Of a DNA stretch of 64,000 nt, positions 24,301 to 38,500 are shown in pieces. The translations under genes were made by a program, and so were the position numbers. Location of the stretch: contig JACTAT010000013.1 of NCBI GenBank assembly GCA_014526335.1, forward strand, positions 2,143,987-2,207,986, given 5' to 3'. The notes under the pieces were generated by a model that was not told the DNA's origin, ran no database searches, and saw only the letters and a program-made list of their open reading frames with translations. Within the stretch, counting starts at the first letter, position 1, and the number at the start of each line of letters is the position of its first letter. The stretch is from Chrysaora quinquecirrha (Eukaryota > Cnidaria > Scyphozoa > Semaeostomeae > Pelagiidae).

Positions 24301-26528
24301 ACTTATCAGAAGTTCTAACCTGTTAAAACTGAATAATTGACCAAGGGTGTTGAACGTCGTGGTCAAAATGCCAACATAGAATTCTAGAAAAGACAAGCAT
24401 TCATTAAGTAGGCAACTTAATATAAAAGAGCGTATCCCAGTACCAAGGAAAAAGACACGCAATTTTTAAGACGTTTCAGGTTTGACCTCTATAAAGAAGA
24501 ATCCTTTTTGCCCCTGGCCTAACCTATCCCATTCTTGATAAAGCAGCAAGCCCAGAACGTCGTAAATTATTTTGTATATTTTTCATGATACTGGATATAT
24601 ACACTCATTCCTTTAGCAACAAAACAACAATTATTTTCATGAAAAAATTGAGTTGGATGGCCTAACGTTCAGAGCAGTTCTGAGCCACAGAGATTTTCTG
24701 AGCGACCTATCTATCAGATTTGCATAAGGAGCGAAACTACGACTCGTTCAAAAAGCCTAAAGGTAATCTATTTCTATTCCCACAAAGTACTATTCGTCGC
24801 AAGCTTTTTGAAAACAGTTGCATTTCTTGAGTATTTTTTAAGTAAGTGTTAAAATATTTGCTACTGTCGTCCCGGGAGACGTTAGCGTTTGCGGCCTGGG
24901 ATCGAATGATTTCAAAACACTCGCCTTTTCAAATGATTTAGCTTCGCGTTTCAAGGGCTTAAATTTTCAAGTTCTTAAGGAAAAACCGAAAAAAGAAGCT
25001 GTCAGAAAGTCCCGCCATTAAGAATGGAAACACAAAATACATTTAAATGACTCACGTTTTATAGCGTAGATATCAAAAGACAACATGCCACCCTTTCCAT
25101 ATATACAATTATTGGTTCTGCCATACTTGAAGTACTTCTTGTGACCATCTGGAGATCCAGCACACCATCCGCCATCTTGTATTCCGAAAATTCTAAAGCC
25201 TCTTTGCTTGGCAACAAGAGAGCATTTCATAATTGCGTTTTCTCGAGTAAGAAAATTGCCAGTAAGAGATTTATCGGTGGATTCAATATTTGGCAGCACT
25301 CTGTCATGGATATTGTCAGCGAAGCAGCCAAGATGCGTATACAGACCTATAAAATACAAAGAGAAGGTGTCATTCCCTCTCCAAGGCTCCTGGACAAATG
25401 ATCAAACATTGTTTGTCAAACATTTGAAATTTATGCGTCATGCAAAATGTTTTGCGTTTTGGCCACGTCGCAAAACATTGTTCATAAAACATTTTTGCTT
25501 GCGCAAAGCGAAAAATTGTTTTAAACCTCTTCAAAACATTGCTCAGCAAATTCTGCTGTCAGTTTGTGACGAGGCCAAACAGTCAAACATTGTTTAAAAA
25601 CAAATTTCAAATGCTTGACCAGCAATTGTTGATCGTTTCGCCAGGGCCTAAGAATCGGCAAGGGACAAGGCAAATCATTTATTCTAGTATGATTTTAAGC
25701 GACAAATAGGACTCAACCTAGGCTAAGTGGTCTCTATGGCGCAGTGGTTAGCGTGCTGGACTCACAACGAAAATGTTGTGGGTTCGAGCCAAGGTCTTTC
25801 CACTTGTGTTACAGAGCTTGGGCAAGTTGTTAACACATATGTGCCTCTCTCCACCCAGGTGTATAAATGGGTACCTGGTCGGTAGTTATGAGCGCCGTGT
25901 GTGGCTGCACCCTGCTATATGCTAATGCATCCAGACCAGGGGTAAAGTGTAAAGTCGACTGAGTAGCCCTAGGCTAGTAGTAGACTCAAAAACGACAACT
26001 TTTTTTTAGGCTGCAAAATGGGAGACCTGGCAAAATTTCCACTGAGCTACAGAGCTCAATGAAATAACTACCTCTCCTTTCATTTTGCTCTATCAAGTCT
26101 TCATCAGCGCCATACATGTCTCTGTGCATATCTTTGCAAGAAAGTGAATATTCACCAGCGCATACCTGACGCTCTCGCTTATTGAACGAAGAGATTAAAC
26201 GAACTCACCGTCACGTAACTTGTGCTGAACTGCAGCCTTGAAAATGCCACGAGGATAAGTTACCACAATGTCAGGGCTTGAAGTTTCCATGGCTGTGTTA
26301 TTAGGCCACTGATAGCCACTGAATGCATTTTGTTCCACAATTTTAATGTCAGAACCTACAAGAGATGGTAGTGTTAATATATGGAATATGTCAGTTGGGA
26401 ATTTAATTTTAAATGCGAAATTTTACAATAGAAGGGACGATGGAGGTGACCACGAAGACGACGGTAGTAACGACGAGAATGATGATGTTGAAAATGATAT
26501 GAGGATTGATGATGATTCGTTCGTCGTT

Positions 26529-26565
<37 letters not shown>

Positions 26566-29500
26566 ACATCATCATCATCATCATAATCATCATCATCACC
26601 TTCATCATCATCACCCTCATCATCACCCTCATCATCATCAACATTTCAAGAACTATTGATGTAAAATATCTAACTCACTTATACTAGGAGTTTTTACTGT
26701 TGCGCCAAGTTTCCCAAGCAGCTCTGGTTGGGTGAGGCTGTTGTTCTTCGTGACTGCTATCTGGTAGTTGCAGAATATCTGAGCAGCCTTTTCAACCAGA
26801 TCAATAAATCGCAAGACACCGTTTTCTACCTGGGAATACGACGGTTAAGAACTTTTAAATATTAGAAAGGACAAAGTTAATAAAAGATATGACAAAAGGA
26901 TTTTCTCTACCGGAGATCTGAGGAGTTGAAATTACTTTTTTCTGCTAGTCAATACTCTCTCGCTTGGCTTGGAGAAATGTTTGTGCGTCTAAATTGAAGA
27001 AGGATTTGAGATGGAATGAATCTATTTCAGGTCAAAGACCAATTCGAAATTTCCCATGAAGCTATTCTACAAGTAGCTTTTTCCAGTCCTCAGTTCTAGT
27101 TACTTTGGGAGGAAAAGTTGTTGCTAAATGATGAGGAATTTCAATTTCAAAAAGACGTACGAGATTGTCCTTAAAACGAAAGGATTTCTAAGGAATTTTC
27201 ATTTAGTGAAATAGTTGAGAGTTTAACGTCTACCTACTTGTCTCATCCCTCTCCAAGCTTCTATATTTCTCTCATTTGCTAAATTTTCTGCAGTTTCTAA
27301 AAAAACCTGACGGTAGGAAATGAAATGAAGACGTCATATAAAATATTTTTGAATTTATCAAATTAACCAGAATATCAAGGGAAGGTATGTATCAGTTAAT
27401 ACAACAATGACCAAATAATTTACATAGATGGAAATTTGATAGAAAAATTCTACTTAGGCCCTGAGCAAACGATAAAACATTGTTTTTCAAACATTTGAGA
27501 TTCGCTTGTCAAAAACAATGTTTGAACGTTTGACAGTTTAGCCTTTGGCCATATCCAAAACATTGCTCATCAAACATTTTTGCTTGGTAAAAAAGCATAA
27601 AAAGTTTTTTTGAGTTTAGCAAAAACATTGCTGAGCGAATTCTGCTTGCCAAGCAATGTTTTGCAACAATTCAGAACGGGCAAAAATTGCTTGTAAAATA
27701 AATCTCAAATGTTTGACCGACCATGTTTATGATCTTTAATGTTTAAATATCGACAAACGTTGTTGATCAAACATCTGAGATTTACCTTCAAGAAATGTTT
27801 GACCATTTGGCCACGTCGGGAAACATTGCTCGACAAGCAAAATTCGTTGAAACAAATTTTCGTTTGTTGGGGGTTTCGTTATTAACACGAAAATGATAAC
27901 AAGAAGTTAAGAAACAGTTCTGAGATCAGGAGTCGAGATAATGATTGCTTATTAAGATAACCCTGGCAAAAGATCAAATATTCTAAGTCAAACAATCGAA
28001 AGTTGCTTTCTCAAACAATGTTTGAATGTCTTGCCACGCCCCAAAACATTGTTTGAGAACCAGACTCTGCTCGGAAGTGTTTTGAAAAAGTGAAACAACC
28101 TTTTGATTTCAGAAATATTCTTTGCTTAATGAAAACATAATAATGTTTGAAAACCAGAGCTAAAACATTTTCTCGACACGCAAATTTCAAATGTTTGACA
28201 AACAATGTTTGATCGTTTGGCCAGGGCCTATTACTCCTTAAAGTAACTCTTACCTGGAGAAATTCTTTTAGATTATCGCTCGATTTCTCCATAGTAGAAG
28301 AGTTCACGGCACCCACTACAAGCTTTATAATATCCATGGCAACAACTAGATCACCAGCGTAAACCGTTTCAGTGAAAGGACTTGTAAGCGAGGCAAGATT
28401 CTTCAAAATCAAAATTAAAGGGTTCCACGGCAATGTCCTGACAGTTTGTTTCACCTAAAAAAGTTACAAGGAAAATATATAGATGAGAAAATTTCTTATG
28501 AACTCTTATGAAAATCATGGTAATGCATAGTCGGTGGACAAATCACTTCTCATAATGACGTACGACATTCCCATTAAAAGAAAGGATTTCTTGAATTTAA
28601 CAGAATAAGAAACATTATATGAAGACAAAATACACTTTTTTAATAAGCAACTGGTCAATAAGCAACTAAGGGCTGAGATTTGCGAGATTTGCTCAAATTT
28701 TTGGTTGAAATCCCTATTTTTATACAATACATCATTGGAAACTTGTCAATTACATTGAACAGGATGAAAGGAGCCAGAAAAAGAGTTTTTAGTGGGTACC
28801 CAGTCATTCTGTGAGGGCTGAAAGACCAGATACGTTAAGCAACTTCGAGGGGTGGACCGTTTGTAAAGTTGCTTATTAACAAAAAAGTGTATACGTCTGA
28901 CCATCACCAGAGTCAGACATAGGACCAAGACAGCTGCGTGCAAACATTATTAACCAGCAAGTATTAACCCAGATGTGGATCGAAATGGGTAAAATGTGAA
29001 GCTGCAAATCTATTGTGTTTTGAACACCAATCAGCTCGTAGAAAGCAGCGAGATGGCCAATAAAGTTGATATTTTCATTGGTCATACCTGAAGTAACAAG
29101 CTTTTTAGCCTTGGCTTTATACATGACGTCATTATAGGAACATCCCACTTTCCAGTGGTCAGACATTTCCTTGTTGCAACTCCTATGCACAGGAAAGAAG
29201 TAATTAATTATACAGTAATATTGACCAAGTTTCATAGACTGATAATGAGATATTATTCAATTTCTACTTGCTTTTGTTATTAATCCTTCATAAGAAGCAC
29301 AAGAAACCACGCCCACCAGCAAATGACGCAGATGGAAACTTCTGTTACATAAGAAACTGCTTTGCAAAGGAAAAATCCTAAGTTCATACGTAACGAGTAA
29401 AGATTATCTCTGCTGTTTTACAATAATGATTTCTATGAATGTTCTAAGCTGTGAGCTCAGAACTTTCTTGTTTTAGCGTTGCCATAATTCGAATATCCTT

Positions 29501-32500
29501 TCTTTAGAAGACATTATCTAGGTGGATTAAGGTCTCCAGTTAAAAATCTTTTTAATATCGTTTCGACATAGTTTGCTTGTCTGCTCTGATAGCAACTACT
29601 AAAGCAATTTTGAATGCACTACACATCGAATTTAGGATGCCTAAGCCTACTGGGGCTCTTCCCCTGAGCTCCTGAAGTGCTGTTCCCACCTCCTGACTAT
29701 GACTACACTACACTGTTTTCTTGTTCAAAATCAAATGAATATGATAATAGAGAGTTATAAAAGTCATAAAAAGCTACCTGTAGAATGGCTTGCAGGGCAT
29801 TTTTGAGTTAGACTTTGACCTGAAATTGATGCTTTCCATCTCAAGTTCTGCTTCCATTCAGACGGACAAACCTTTCCCCCAGTCAAGACAGTATTGGCTA
29901 ACAAGAAAAAGTAACTTTCAGTCCAAAAACATTTTAGCAAAGGAGAACATTATTTCAATCATTATCTTATCCGGCTTTAAAATTGTGAAGGGCATAGGAC
30001 GAGTAAAAGAGGGAAGATACAGTACACATACATACAGTAGTTTATCGTTTACAGTATCGTTGATCGTAACTTACAAAAGGGCTGGCTCCATATCAATTGC
30101 AGTTTGTAAAGCTTAGATCAAAATTCTTAGATACGTTTGGAACACAAAAAAAGCACTTCTACAATTTAAAAGGGGCAGGCATAAGATCTGGCAGAAAAGT
30201 GTGGGGAGGGGGGCATGTGCTCCCAATCCCCCCGGATGCTACGTCACTGTTGTTTAACCGCTTTAAACCCATTTCAACCACGACTTTGCTTCAAACAAAC
30301 ATAATAATCGGGAAAAGGGGCACTTTTAGAGGGAGAAGGGAATTGCTGGAATAGGGACATAAGCCTCTCTAGTGCCCCACTGGTTCATACATCTGAGTTA
30401 ACCACTACAGTGGGCTCTATTTGCCACTCACGGACCCAAGGACCTCATTCAAGGAACCTTGATTTGATGGGTAATCCATTGCTGTTTCAACAAAAGAGGC
30501 AAAAGGCAATGACTTAGATAGGAGACTAGAAGGTATGAGACTAGAGGGGCAAATGCCCCCCTCCTAATTAGTGTTCAAAAAATGGGACTGTCCAGATTGA
30601 TTTGTGACGCACAAAATGAAGGCAGCTCCCAATTTATCGACGATATGCACGTATTTCCAGCCACCTCTTGGCAGTATCAAAGATCAATATAACACAGATT
30701 CAGATAAGAAAGCAAAAATAAACCTTTTCCAGGTCAAGAATTTCAAGTATCGGAATATCGTACCAGCACATTTCCTGTCATCAAAGATCAACGAGAATCC
30801 TTTGTTACAGAAACAAGAGTAGGTTCCATTGACGTTCAGACAAGAATGATGACATCCACCATTGAAAATTTCACATTCATTGATGTCTACGATGGAAGAA
30901 AAGCCTTTTCAGACGACCACTCAGACAGCATTTAATTTACTTTAAGCAAGCTATTTGTTAGTGAGTTAAAAACATCATTTACAAAAGCAACTTTAAACTG
31001 ATTAATTAAGGAAAATTACTATGTAATTAGCTGTAAATATTGTATAAGGAAATAACTAATTAAAATCAATATCACTAATTGATATCTGAGGAAAGCTTTT
31101 TCTTTACTTCATCAAACAAACAAACTATTCAATACCCGAGGGCGGTTTATATAATCGTATCGTGCTATCTGCTTGCAATTTACTTGGCGAATTTACTGTA
31201 ATTGCAGCTGAATTGCATGCAAGGATTTCACCGTGTAAAGGGGCTGGAAAGTGTCTTGAAGTTAAGATCGTGGACTTGCACGCTCTTTTGATGGTCGTGC
31301 ATGCAAAAAAAGAAAGAAACTTTATGAACTGGTTAAGGCCCCCCACACGGTGAAATACTTGCATGCAAGTCAGCTGCAAATTGCTAACAAATACAAATTG
31401 CAGGAAAATAGCACTTGTGTAAAACAGCCCTTCACATAGGTCAGGAGTATTATCTGGAGTATAAAATGCGTACTTACTAAAACGCGGAACCACCCAAAAC
31501 CACCCAAAACCACCCAAAACCACCCAAAACGACCCATAATCAGGTCAAAAGCACCCAAAACCACCCAAAAAAGTATAACTTACTTTTAAATCCATGATTT
31601 TAGGGTAGAAAATCCCTGAAAATTCCCACAAATTCAACATATCTTTTGAAATAACATCATTGTCTCTTTTAAATTCTTCTTTTGCCTTGGGACTTTCCTT
31701 GTCATAATAGAGTTCAGCGTTTTGGGTCGTTTTGGGTGGTTCCGCGTTTTAGTAAGTACGGTATAAAATGCTGTTAGCCCAATGACGTCATGACCGCAAT
31801 ATCAAGAGTAAGCTTTTAGTGGCGGGCCTTGCACATTCTCTTTAAATAAATTCACAAATTTTTTGCATTTCCGAAGCAGATAATAGTTACTTAGTTGCAT
31901 CATTTTACCTGTACAAAGGTATCCGTTTCCAGCATACCCATTTCTACACTTGCATTTTGTTACATTATTTTCATCTTTGATGCAAAAAGCATTGACATTA
32001 CATTGTGGGGAGCATGCACCTACGGTGGAATGAAGAGGAATATAGTAATAAGTCTATGTGAATTGATATTAGCTATGTTAAATTTGTTACTACTGTTTCA
32101 AAAGGGTTGATGCTGCTTTTTGCGATGTGTTATTAGACTCATTACAAAATCCCACTCTTCGTAAACAACAACGGCAGTCTTTAGCAACAGCAACAGCTAT
32201 TTAACATAGGGGCCCTATGGGCATGTTCGAAGAACCACTTTGGTTGAATATAGCTATTTCGGTCAAATGATAAAAGATATTTATCGGTATGTACAAGGAT
32301 GACGATAATGCCTATTATGATAATGGTGGTGGTTATGATGATGATGTTAATGACCACGATGACCATGATGCTGGTTGGTAGGGGGTGATTGTGGTAGTAG
32401 GGTGGATGTGGTGGTGGTAGAGGTGGTTGTGGTGCTGAAGGTAGGGGTGGTTGTGGTGGCTGTGATAGGAGTGATCGTGGTCATCGTTGTAGGGGTGGCT

Positions 32501-35500
32501 GTGTTGGTGGTGATGGGGGGCCGGTCGTGGTGATAAGAGTGGTGGTGGTGATGGTTGTAGGGGTGGTTGTGGTGGTGGTGATAGGGGTGGTCGTGGTGAT
32601 GGTTGTAGGGGTGTTTGTGGTGGTGATGCCGTTCCTTTAGATCTTGCCACAGCCACATCGCAAATGATGGTAATCATAATGATGATGATGATGATTATGA
32701 TGATGATGATGATGAGAATAATGACGATTTGCTTTGAAAAGTATTTTGAAATTGCCGCTCTTGCCCAGGCTCTATGATTGATGATGAGAATGTTTGAAAT
32801 GTCATTAACTAGACGAAGTGGCAATTTGCCATCGTTTAAAAAGTAAACAACAATGACTCATAGTGAACTATTACGAATCAGTAGAATAATTGTCACATGA
32901 CCTAAGATTGACAAAAAGGCTTGCAGGCCGCGATTGTGAAGAAAGAACTAACCACAAATTGCGCATAAATGGTCGAGACAATGGCCCTAATGGCACTCTT
33001 AAGTCGATTTCTATTGTTACACGTTTTCCATTGTTCAAGCGTTGGTTAGTTAGTAGGTTGGTGAGTGAGTGAGTGAGTGAGTGAGTGAGTGAGTGAGTGA
33101 GTGAGTGACATCCACCCACACCAATATGTTCGAAATTCTTCGAACATAAAAATGAATTGGATGGCCTAATGCTCAGAATGGTTTTGAGCGACCTATAGTA
33201 ATCAGATTGGCCTAGGACCAAACTATGACTCATGGAATCAGTCTAATGTGTCCAAGTGGGAACAGACGATCTTTTTTGGAGCACACCGATTGGGCTATTT
33301 CAGTGTTATATTCTACATATTCACATGAGCCCATATGAAGGAGCATTCTAGACTTGCAACCAACTTTCACTCACATTGATGGACTTGAAATGCTGTTGTT
33401 GTTCACTGGACTGATTACCTGAGTCCCAGTTACCGCTAATCAAACCGAGGCTAGCACTAAAAGGAGATCGCTCAAACTGGTATCGTAGTTTGAGCGTCCA
33501 GCAATTCAATTCAATAGCGAAACTACGACTCAGGTAATCAGTCTAGTTGTTCAAGCATCCAGCAATTCAATTCAACAGCGATAATTTATAAAGAATTTAA
33601 GTCTAGGGGCATCCACAGGGGAAGGGATACTGATGGCCTTGAAATATAATTAAAATATGATGATCAACAAAGAGCAACCAGCAGCCAAAATCTTACCGAG
33701 TTCAGATATTTTCAGGCTATCTGGATTAACTTTAAGAACATCAAGATTTCCTCTTTTACTGCAGCTTCAAGCCTTCGATTAGGAACAGTAGCATTTTGAA
33801 TGAAGTCTATACGAATGGCTGCCTTAACTGAGCCAAGGCTAAAGGATAAAAGTGCAAAAATATGTATAGACAGCACATGAAACAAATCAAAAGTAACAGA
33901 GTAAACTGAGAGGCACTCCACTCTTCAAAAAGTGTATGAGAATTCCGTTAAAACAAAAGAATCTCCAAGGGATTTCCACGAAAACAATAGGATTTCTAGT
34001 AAGATGTAGGAGATTTCCATGAGGGAATCACCCATAACATGCAAGAATTTAAGAATTGGTATGAATCTGGACAGACTATGCCAAAAATCTTCCGCTTGGG
34101 GTTGGGGTGTTGTGGCATTATATTCTATTGCCATATTGGAAAGGTTTTGGCTTTTTTGGCAAAATGAAACAGTGGAAGGCAAGCTTGAACATTTGAAGCA
34201 GTGCTTTGCCTTTCTTTAAACATTCCCTATTCACTGCTTACGAAAGCTAGGTACCGGCTGGTGCCGACGTCAATTTCGTGGCCAATTAGACTATTGCCAA
34301 GTTGGACTTGCTTCAAGTTTCATTTCTTTATCAAAACAACCATCTTCTCCTTCGAAGAAGGGGACCTCTTCACTCGCTCCTCCCCGGATTGTCCAAGTTT
34401 GAAAGTAAGAAACATTTGACATGCGTCCCATGCCTCAAAAGTTAATCAATACAAGGCTGGTATTCAAGCTGCCTTAGTAGCTACCAAGCATTAAAAAAAA
34501 TATCTTATTTTCCAATGGGGAAGGTTGATTTAGGAGTTTTTAAAAAAGACCTTACCAAAATGAAACAACTTTCACCGAAAGAAACTGTGTGTCACCAGAA
34601 TAAATAGCTTTCACCTGACAAAGAAATGAATCACTTAACAAAATTGCTGAGAAATACACTATGAAATGAATATATGCTAATGAATGCCGCATGAAGAATA
34701 CAATATGCAAAAACATGCTTAGGACTAGCGCCACATGAAATGGACAATAAGAAGAATGAAATAAAAAAATAATGCTGTATCACGAAATAGACATTCTGAT
34801 GAATGCAGATGAACATGCTGACGAATGCAGTACGAAATAAGAATGCTGACGAATACAGTATGAGTAAAAATGAAATGAAATGAACATCGCCAAGAAGACA
34901 ATATGAAATGAACATGCTGACGAATGCAATACGAAATAAGAATGCTGACGAATGCAGTACGAAATAAGAATCTGACGAATACAGTATGAAAAAACATGTT
35001 GACAAATGCAGCAAAAATGAACATCCCAAAGAATACAATACGTAATCAACATTCTGACCACCACGGTATGAAATGAGAATGATGATGAATGCTGTACGAA
35101 ATGGGAATGTTGAAGAAGCGAACACAGAATGAAATGCCTCCGAGCTTAATTAGAAAAGAACATGCTTGGGAGAATGCGCTAAAGAAACAAACTTACAGCG
35201 TTTTCAACTGAGGAAGCTAAAGTTTTAAATTCTGATGTTTCGCTGTTTGCTAGCTTTGTGTTCCATCTGATCTGTAGCAGATTCACGGTAAACTGAAATG
35301 CTTTTGTAGATTCTGAACAGAAAATAAACAAAAACAACATATCACAAAGAGAAAACGCCAGCAATAAGAGCCAAAAAATGCAAAAAAGGTTGTTATCTGA
35401 AAGTCACAAGAATCCATTAATATATCTTAGACCACGTTTACACGAAAAAAGGGTACGGATCTAAAAGATTCGTACATTTCGGGTACGGTACGATATTGGT

Positions 35501-38500
35501 ACGATTTCATTGCTTTTACACGGGAACGCATCGAGAACGGATCCAAATTGATCTGCTTTTCTAACGAGAATGGATCCAAATGGATCTGCTTTTCTAGCGA
35601 GAAAGGATCCAAATGGATCCGCTTTTCTAGCGAGAATGGATCCAAATGGATCCGCTTTTCTAGCGAGAATGGATCCAAATGAATCCGCTTTTCTAGCGAG
35701 AACTGATCCAAATGGATTCGATTTCCAGCTTACCCAAAACGATACAGTCCTGTTCGCAAAAAGGGACGGATTCAAGCGTATCTGCGTAAAAGGAAAAGCC
35801 TATCGTGACCTTTTTTGGGAACGTGGTTACTCAGATGCGTTCCCGTGTAAAAGGGGTCTAAGACCTAAGTGACTCGAATACAAGGAGATTCGGCATCAAG
35901 TTCTTAAGTTAAGTAGCCTTGGTACTTCTCTGATGAGATGCTGAAAAGTGTAGTGCCTTATACAATAGGATAGGTTTAAGTTGTGGTGTAAGCGCTTCTC
36001 CTGGCTACATTGGCCTTCCCAGACATGATTTTTAATTGCTTCTTATAACAGAGAGACAAGAACCGTTAACGCGTTTCTCAACAACACTAGCAGCATCAAC
36101 TACATCAAACAATAAGAAACTATAAAGAACTCTTAATCTCCCATGTACGGGTCTTAAGGAAAAAAAACACTACCATCATAAAAAAAAAGCAAGAAGCATA
36201 AAGAAACATGTCTATGCTGGTTTACCTCGACAAGTAATCCCATTGCCAACCATGTCATCTCTGCAGCGACAAGTGTATGACCCGATAGTATTAGTACAGA
36301 TGCCAAAATGTTGATTACACGAATGTGTCCTTGTTTGGCATTCGTCAATATCTTTTAAGAAAAAATGCAAAAAACATTATTGCAATTAGACAGAAAGAGA
36401 AAGCTTTGCCTTTCAAGCAACTCAAGATAAAAATACATTAGGTATCAATCAGGGATATGGAAGCTGGTAGAAGGAGGTATCTGATATTCAGGAATTCCCA
36501 GGGACGCCGGGGAGGGGAGACGCGGGGGAGAAAGTGCCCCTCCTGCCCTTTCTTAAGGGGGGCAAGGGGGACAAAAGTGTTCTTTCAATGTAAAATGATA
36601 ATTGATTTGACAACATTAAATACGATGTTTCACCATTATTATTCCATTCGAAATGCGTACATGTGGAGACATAGCCAAAAATTATCGTATAAAAACATGA
36701 TTAATACTCGTTGAAAAACTTTTGTTGCATTTTAAGCCAATCTAAAGGGCATGGACACAAAAAATTTCCTGGGAGAGTACCACCAAACCCCTAATTTTTT
36801 ATCTCAATGGCCCTTACGTTTCTGGTCGCCCCCTTGCCCGACCATCGCTCTGGCGTCCCTGGGTATTCCCCTATATCAGCCTTGATGTGCATTTTACAAC
36901 TAGCATGCTTTAAGCTTTATTAAGACTAATTATCTATACCTTGGCAATTTAGTCCACTGCCAGAAAATCCTTGTTTGCAAGAGCATTGAAACGAACCAAT
37001 GGTATTATTGCAAAAGGCATTTGCATCACATGGACTTCTTTCGCATTCATTAACGTCTAAAAATTGAAAAAAATTAGCATACTAGAGCCACGATATATAG
37101 CTACGAATCACAACCCAGAAGTTTTCATAGAAAATTTATAAGTGCTTTAATGATTTACTTGTGCATCTGAACAGACTGTTTCTACAAAAAGAGACTTAAG
37201 CCCTGGCTAAACTAGGAGACGTGTCGCAGGCGACATTATCGCGAGTGACATGTCCCCTCGTTATCTCCCAGTTTAGCCACCTTGGAAACTTTGTAGCACG
37301 CGACCAAATTTTGTAGCAAGAGACACGCAAATGTTTCTAGGAGACAACAGATAAAATTCGTGTCACCACGACTCGGGGGACATGTTGCTCGCTTGTCACT
37401 AGCATGTTTAGCCACCTTATAGAAGACGCTCCGAATACAATGTCGCGCGCGATTTGTCCCTTAGGTTAGCCAGAGTTTTAGATAGATACTGCATTCTCTT
37501 TAGAATGCCAGCATTATATGAACATGCTGACGAATGCAGTCGAAATAAGAATGTTGACGAATACAAGTATGAATAAAAATGCTGAAACGAACACCCACAA
37601 GAAGAAGCCAATATGAAATGGACATGTTGACGAATGCAATACGAAATAAGAATGCTGACGAATATAGTACGAAAAAAGAATGCTGAGGAATACAGCAGAG
37701 GCACTATGGTTGTTACGTAAAGTAGCAACAATTTATCTCCTCGTTTGTTCATAATCTAATGGTCACGCAAGTTCAACAAACATTGCGAAATAAAACAAGC
37801 GTTAACATTGTCAATACATTAGTCTCGATCTTACCCACGGAGAAGTCACTTCTTGCTAAATTCTTTTCGAAGCAATTGAATAAAATCGACAAAACCAAAA
37901 ATTTTACAACAAGAAGCATTTCTATATAGCTCCCTGCCAATACTCTGCGACTAGATAACTCCCTCAACACAATAATATAACATTATTCAGAAGAAGAACT
38001 CATAATGACAATCCTTTAAACCAGCTGCAACACCTAGCAGAACCCACAGCAATCTTTAAAATCTCGAATCCAATGTGAAAACCAAGAAAGCTGTTTAATA
38101 CAGCGGTGGCAAGCAAAATTAAGACTTTCTAGCCTCAGATATCGAATTTGTTATCCTAATCATTCTATTTTGCCGTGTCGCTTTTAATTATTTACAACGC
38201 TTTCAACAAAAATCTTCACAAGAGGTAAACCATCAATTTCCAATTGCATACGAAAATTTTTTAAGTATAGCGATTTCTGACATAAACGGAGATGAATAAA
38301 ATATAAAGCTTGGTTGCAATTTCAGCAATTTTCTATTTTGTTTATGAAAATTACGAATGAAAACTAAAATTTTATTTAGGGAAATTTCCCAATTCTCTTC
38401 AAAACAAACTTCGATACTATGACTGTGAACGGCTTGCATGTTGCCATGAGAGAAATGCACAGACTAATGCACTTTTGATAAGCAAATTTCAAATGTTTGA

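Noticed and set aside
25735..25805. tRNA-like segment
   Set aside because: Box A and box B are present but the cloverleaf stems do not close and a SINE body follows, so it is the head of a tRNA-derived SINE.
26346..26687. Isoleucine- and methionine-rich frames on both strands
   Set aside because: They come from the ATC microsatellite.
32347..32824. Histidine- and proline-rich minus-strand frames
   Set aside because: Low-complexity GGT/GTG and GAT repeats in an intron.
34631..35125. Overlapping minus-strand frames rich in Phe, Ile and Ser that look like membrane proteins
   Set aside because: They read through the 27-28 bp minisatellite and lie between SEA exons; no splice-consistent use was found.
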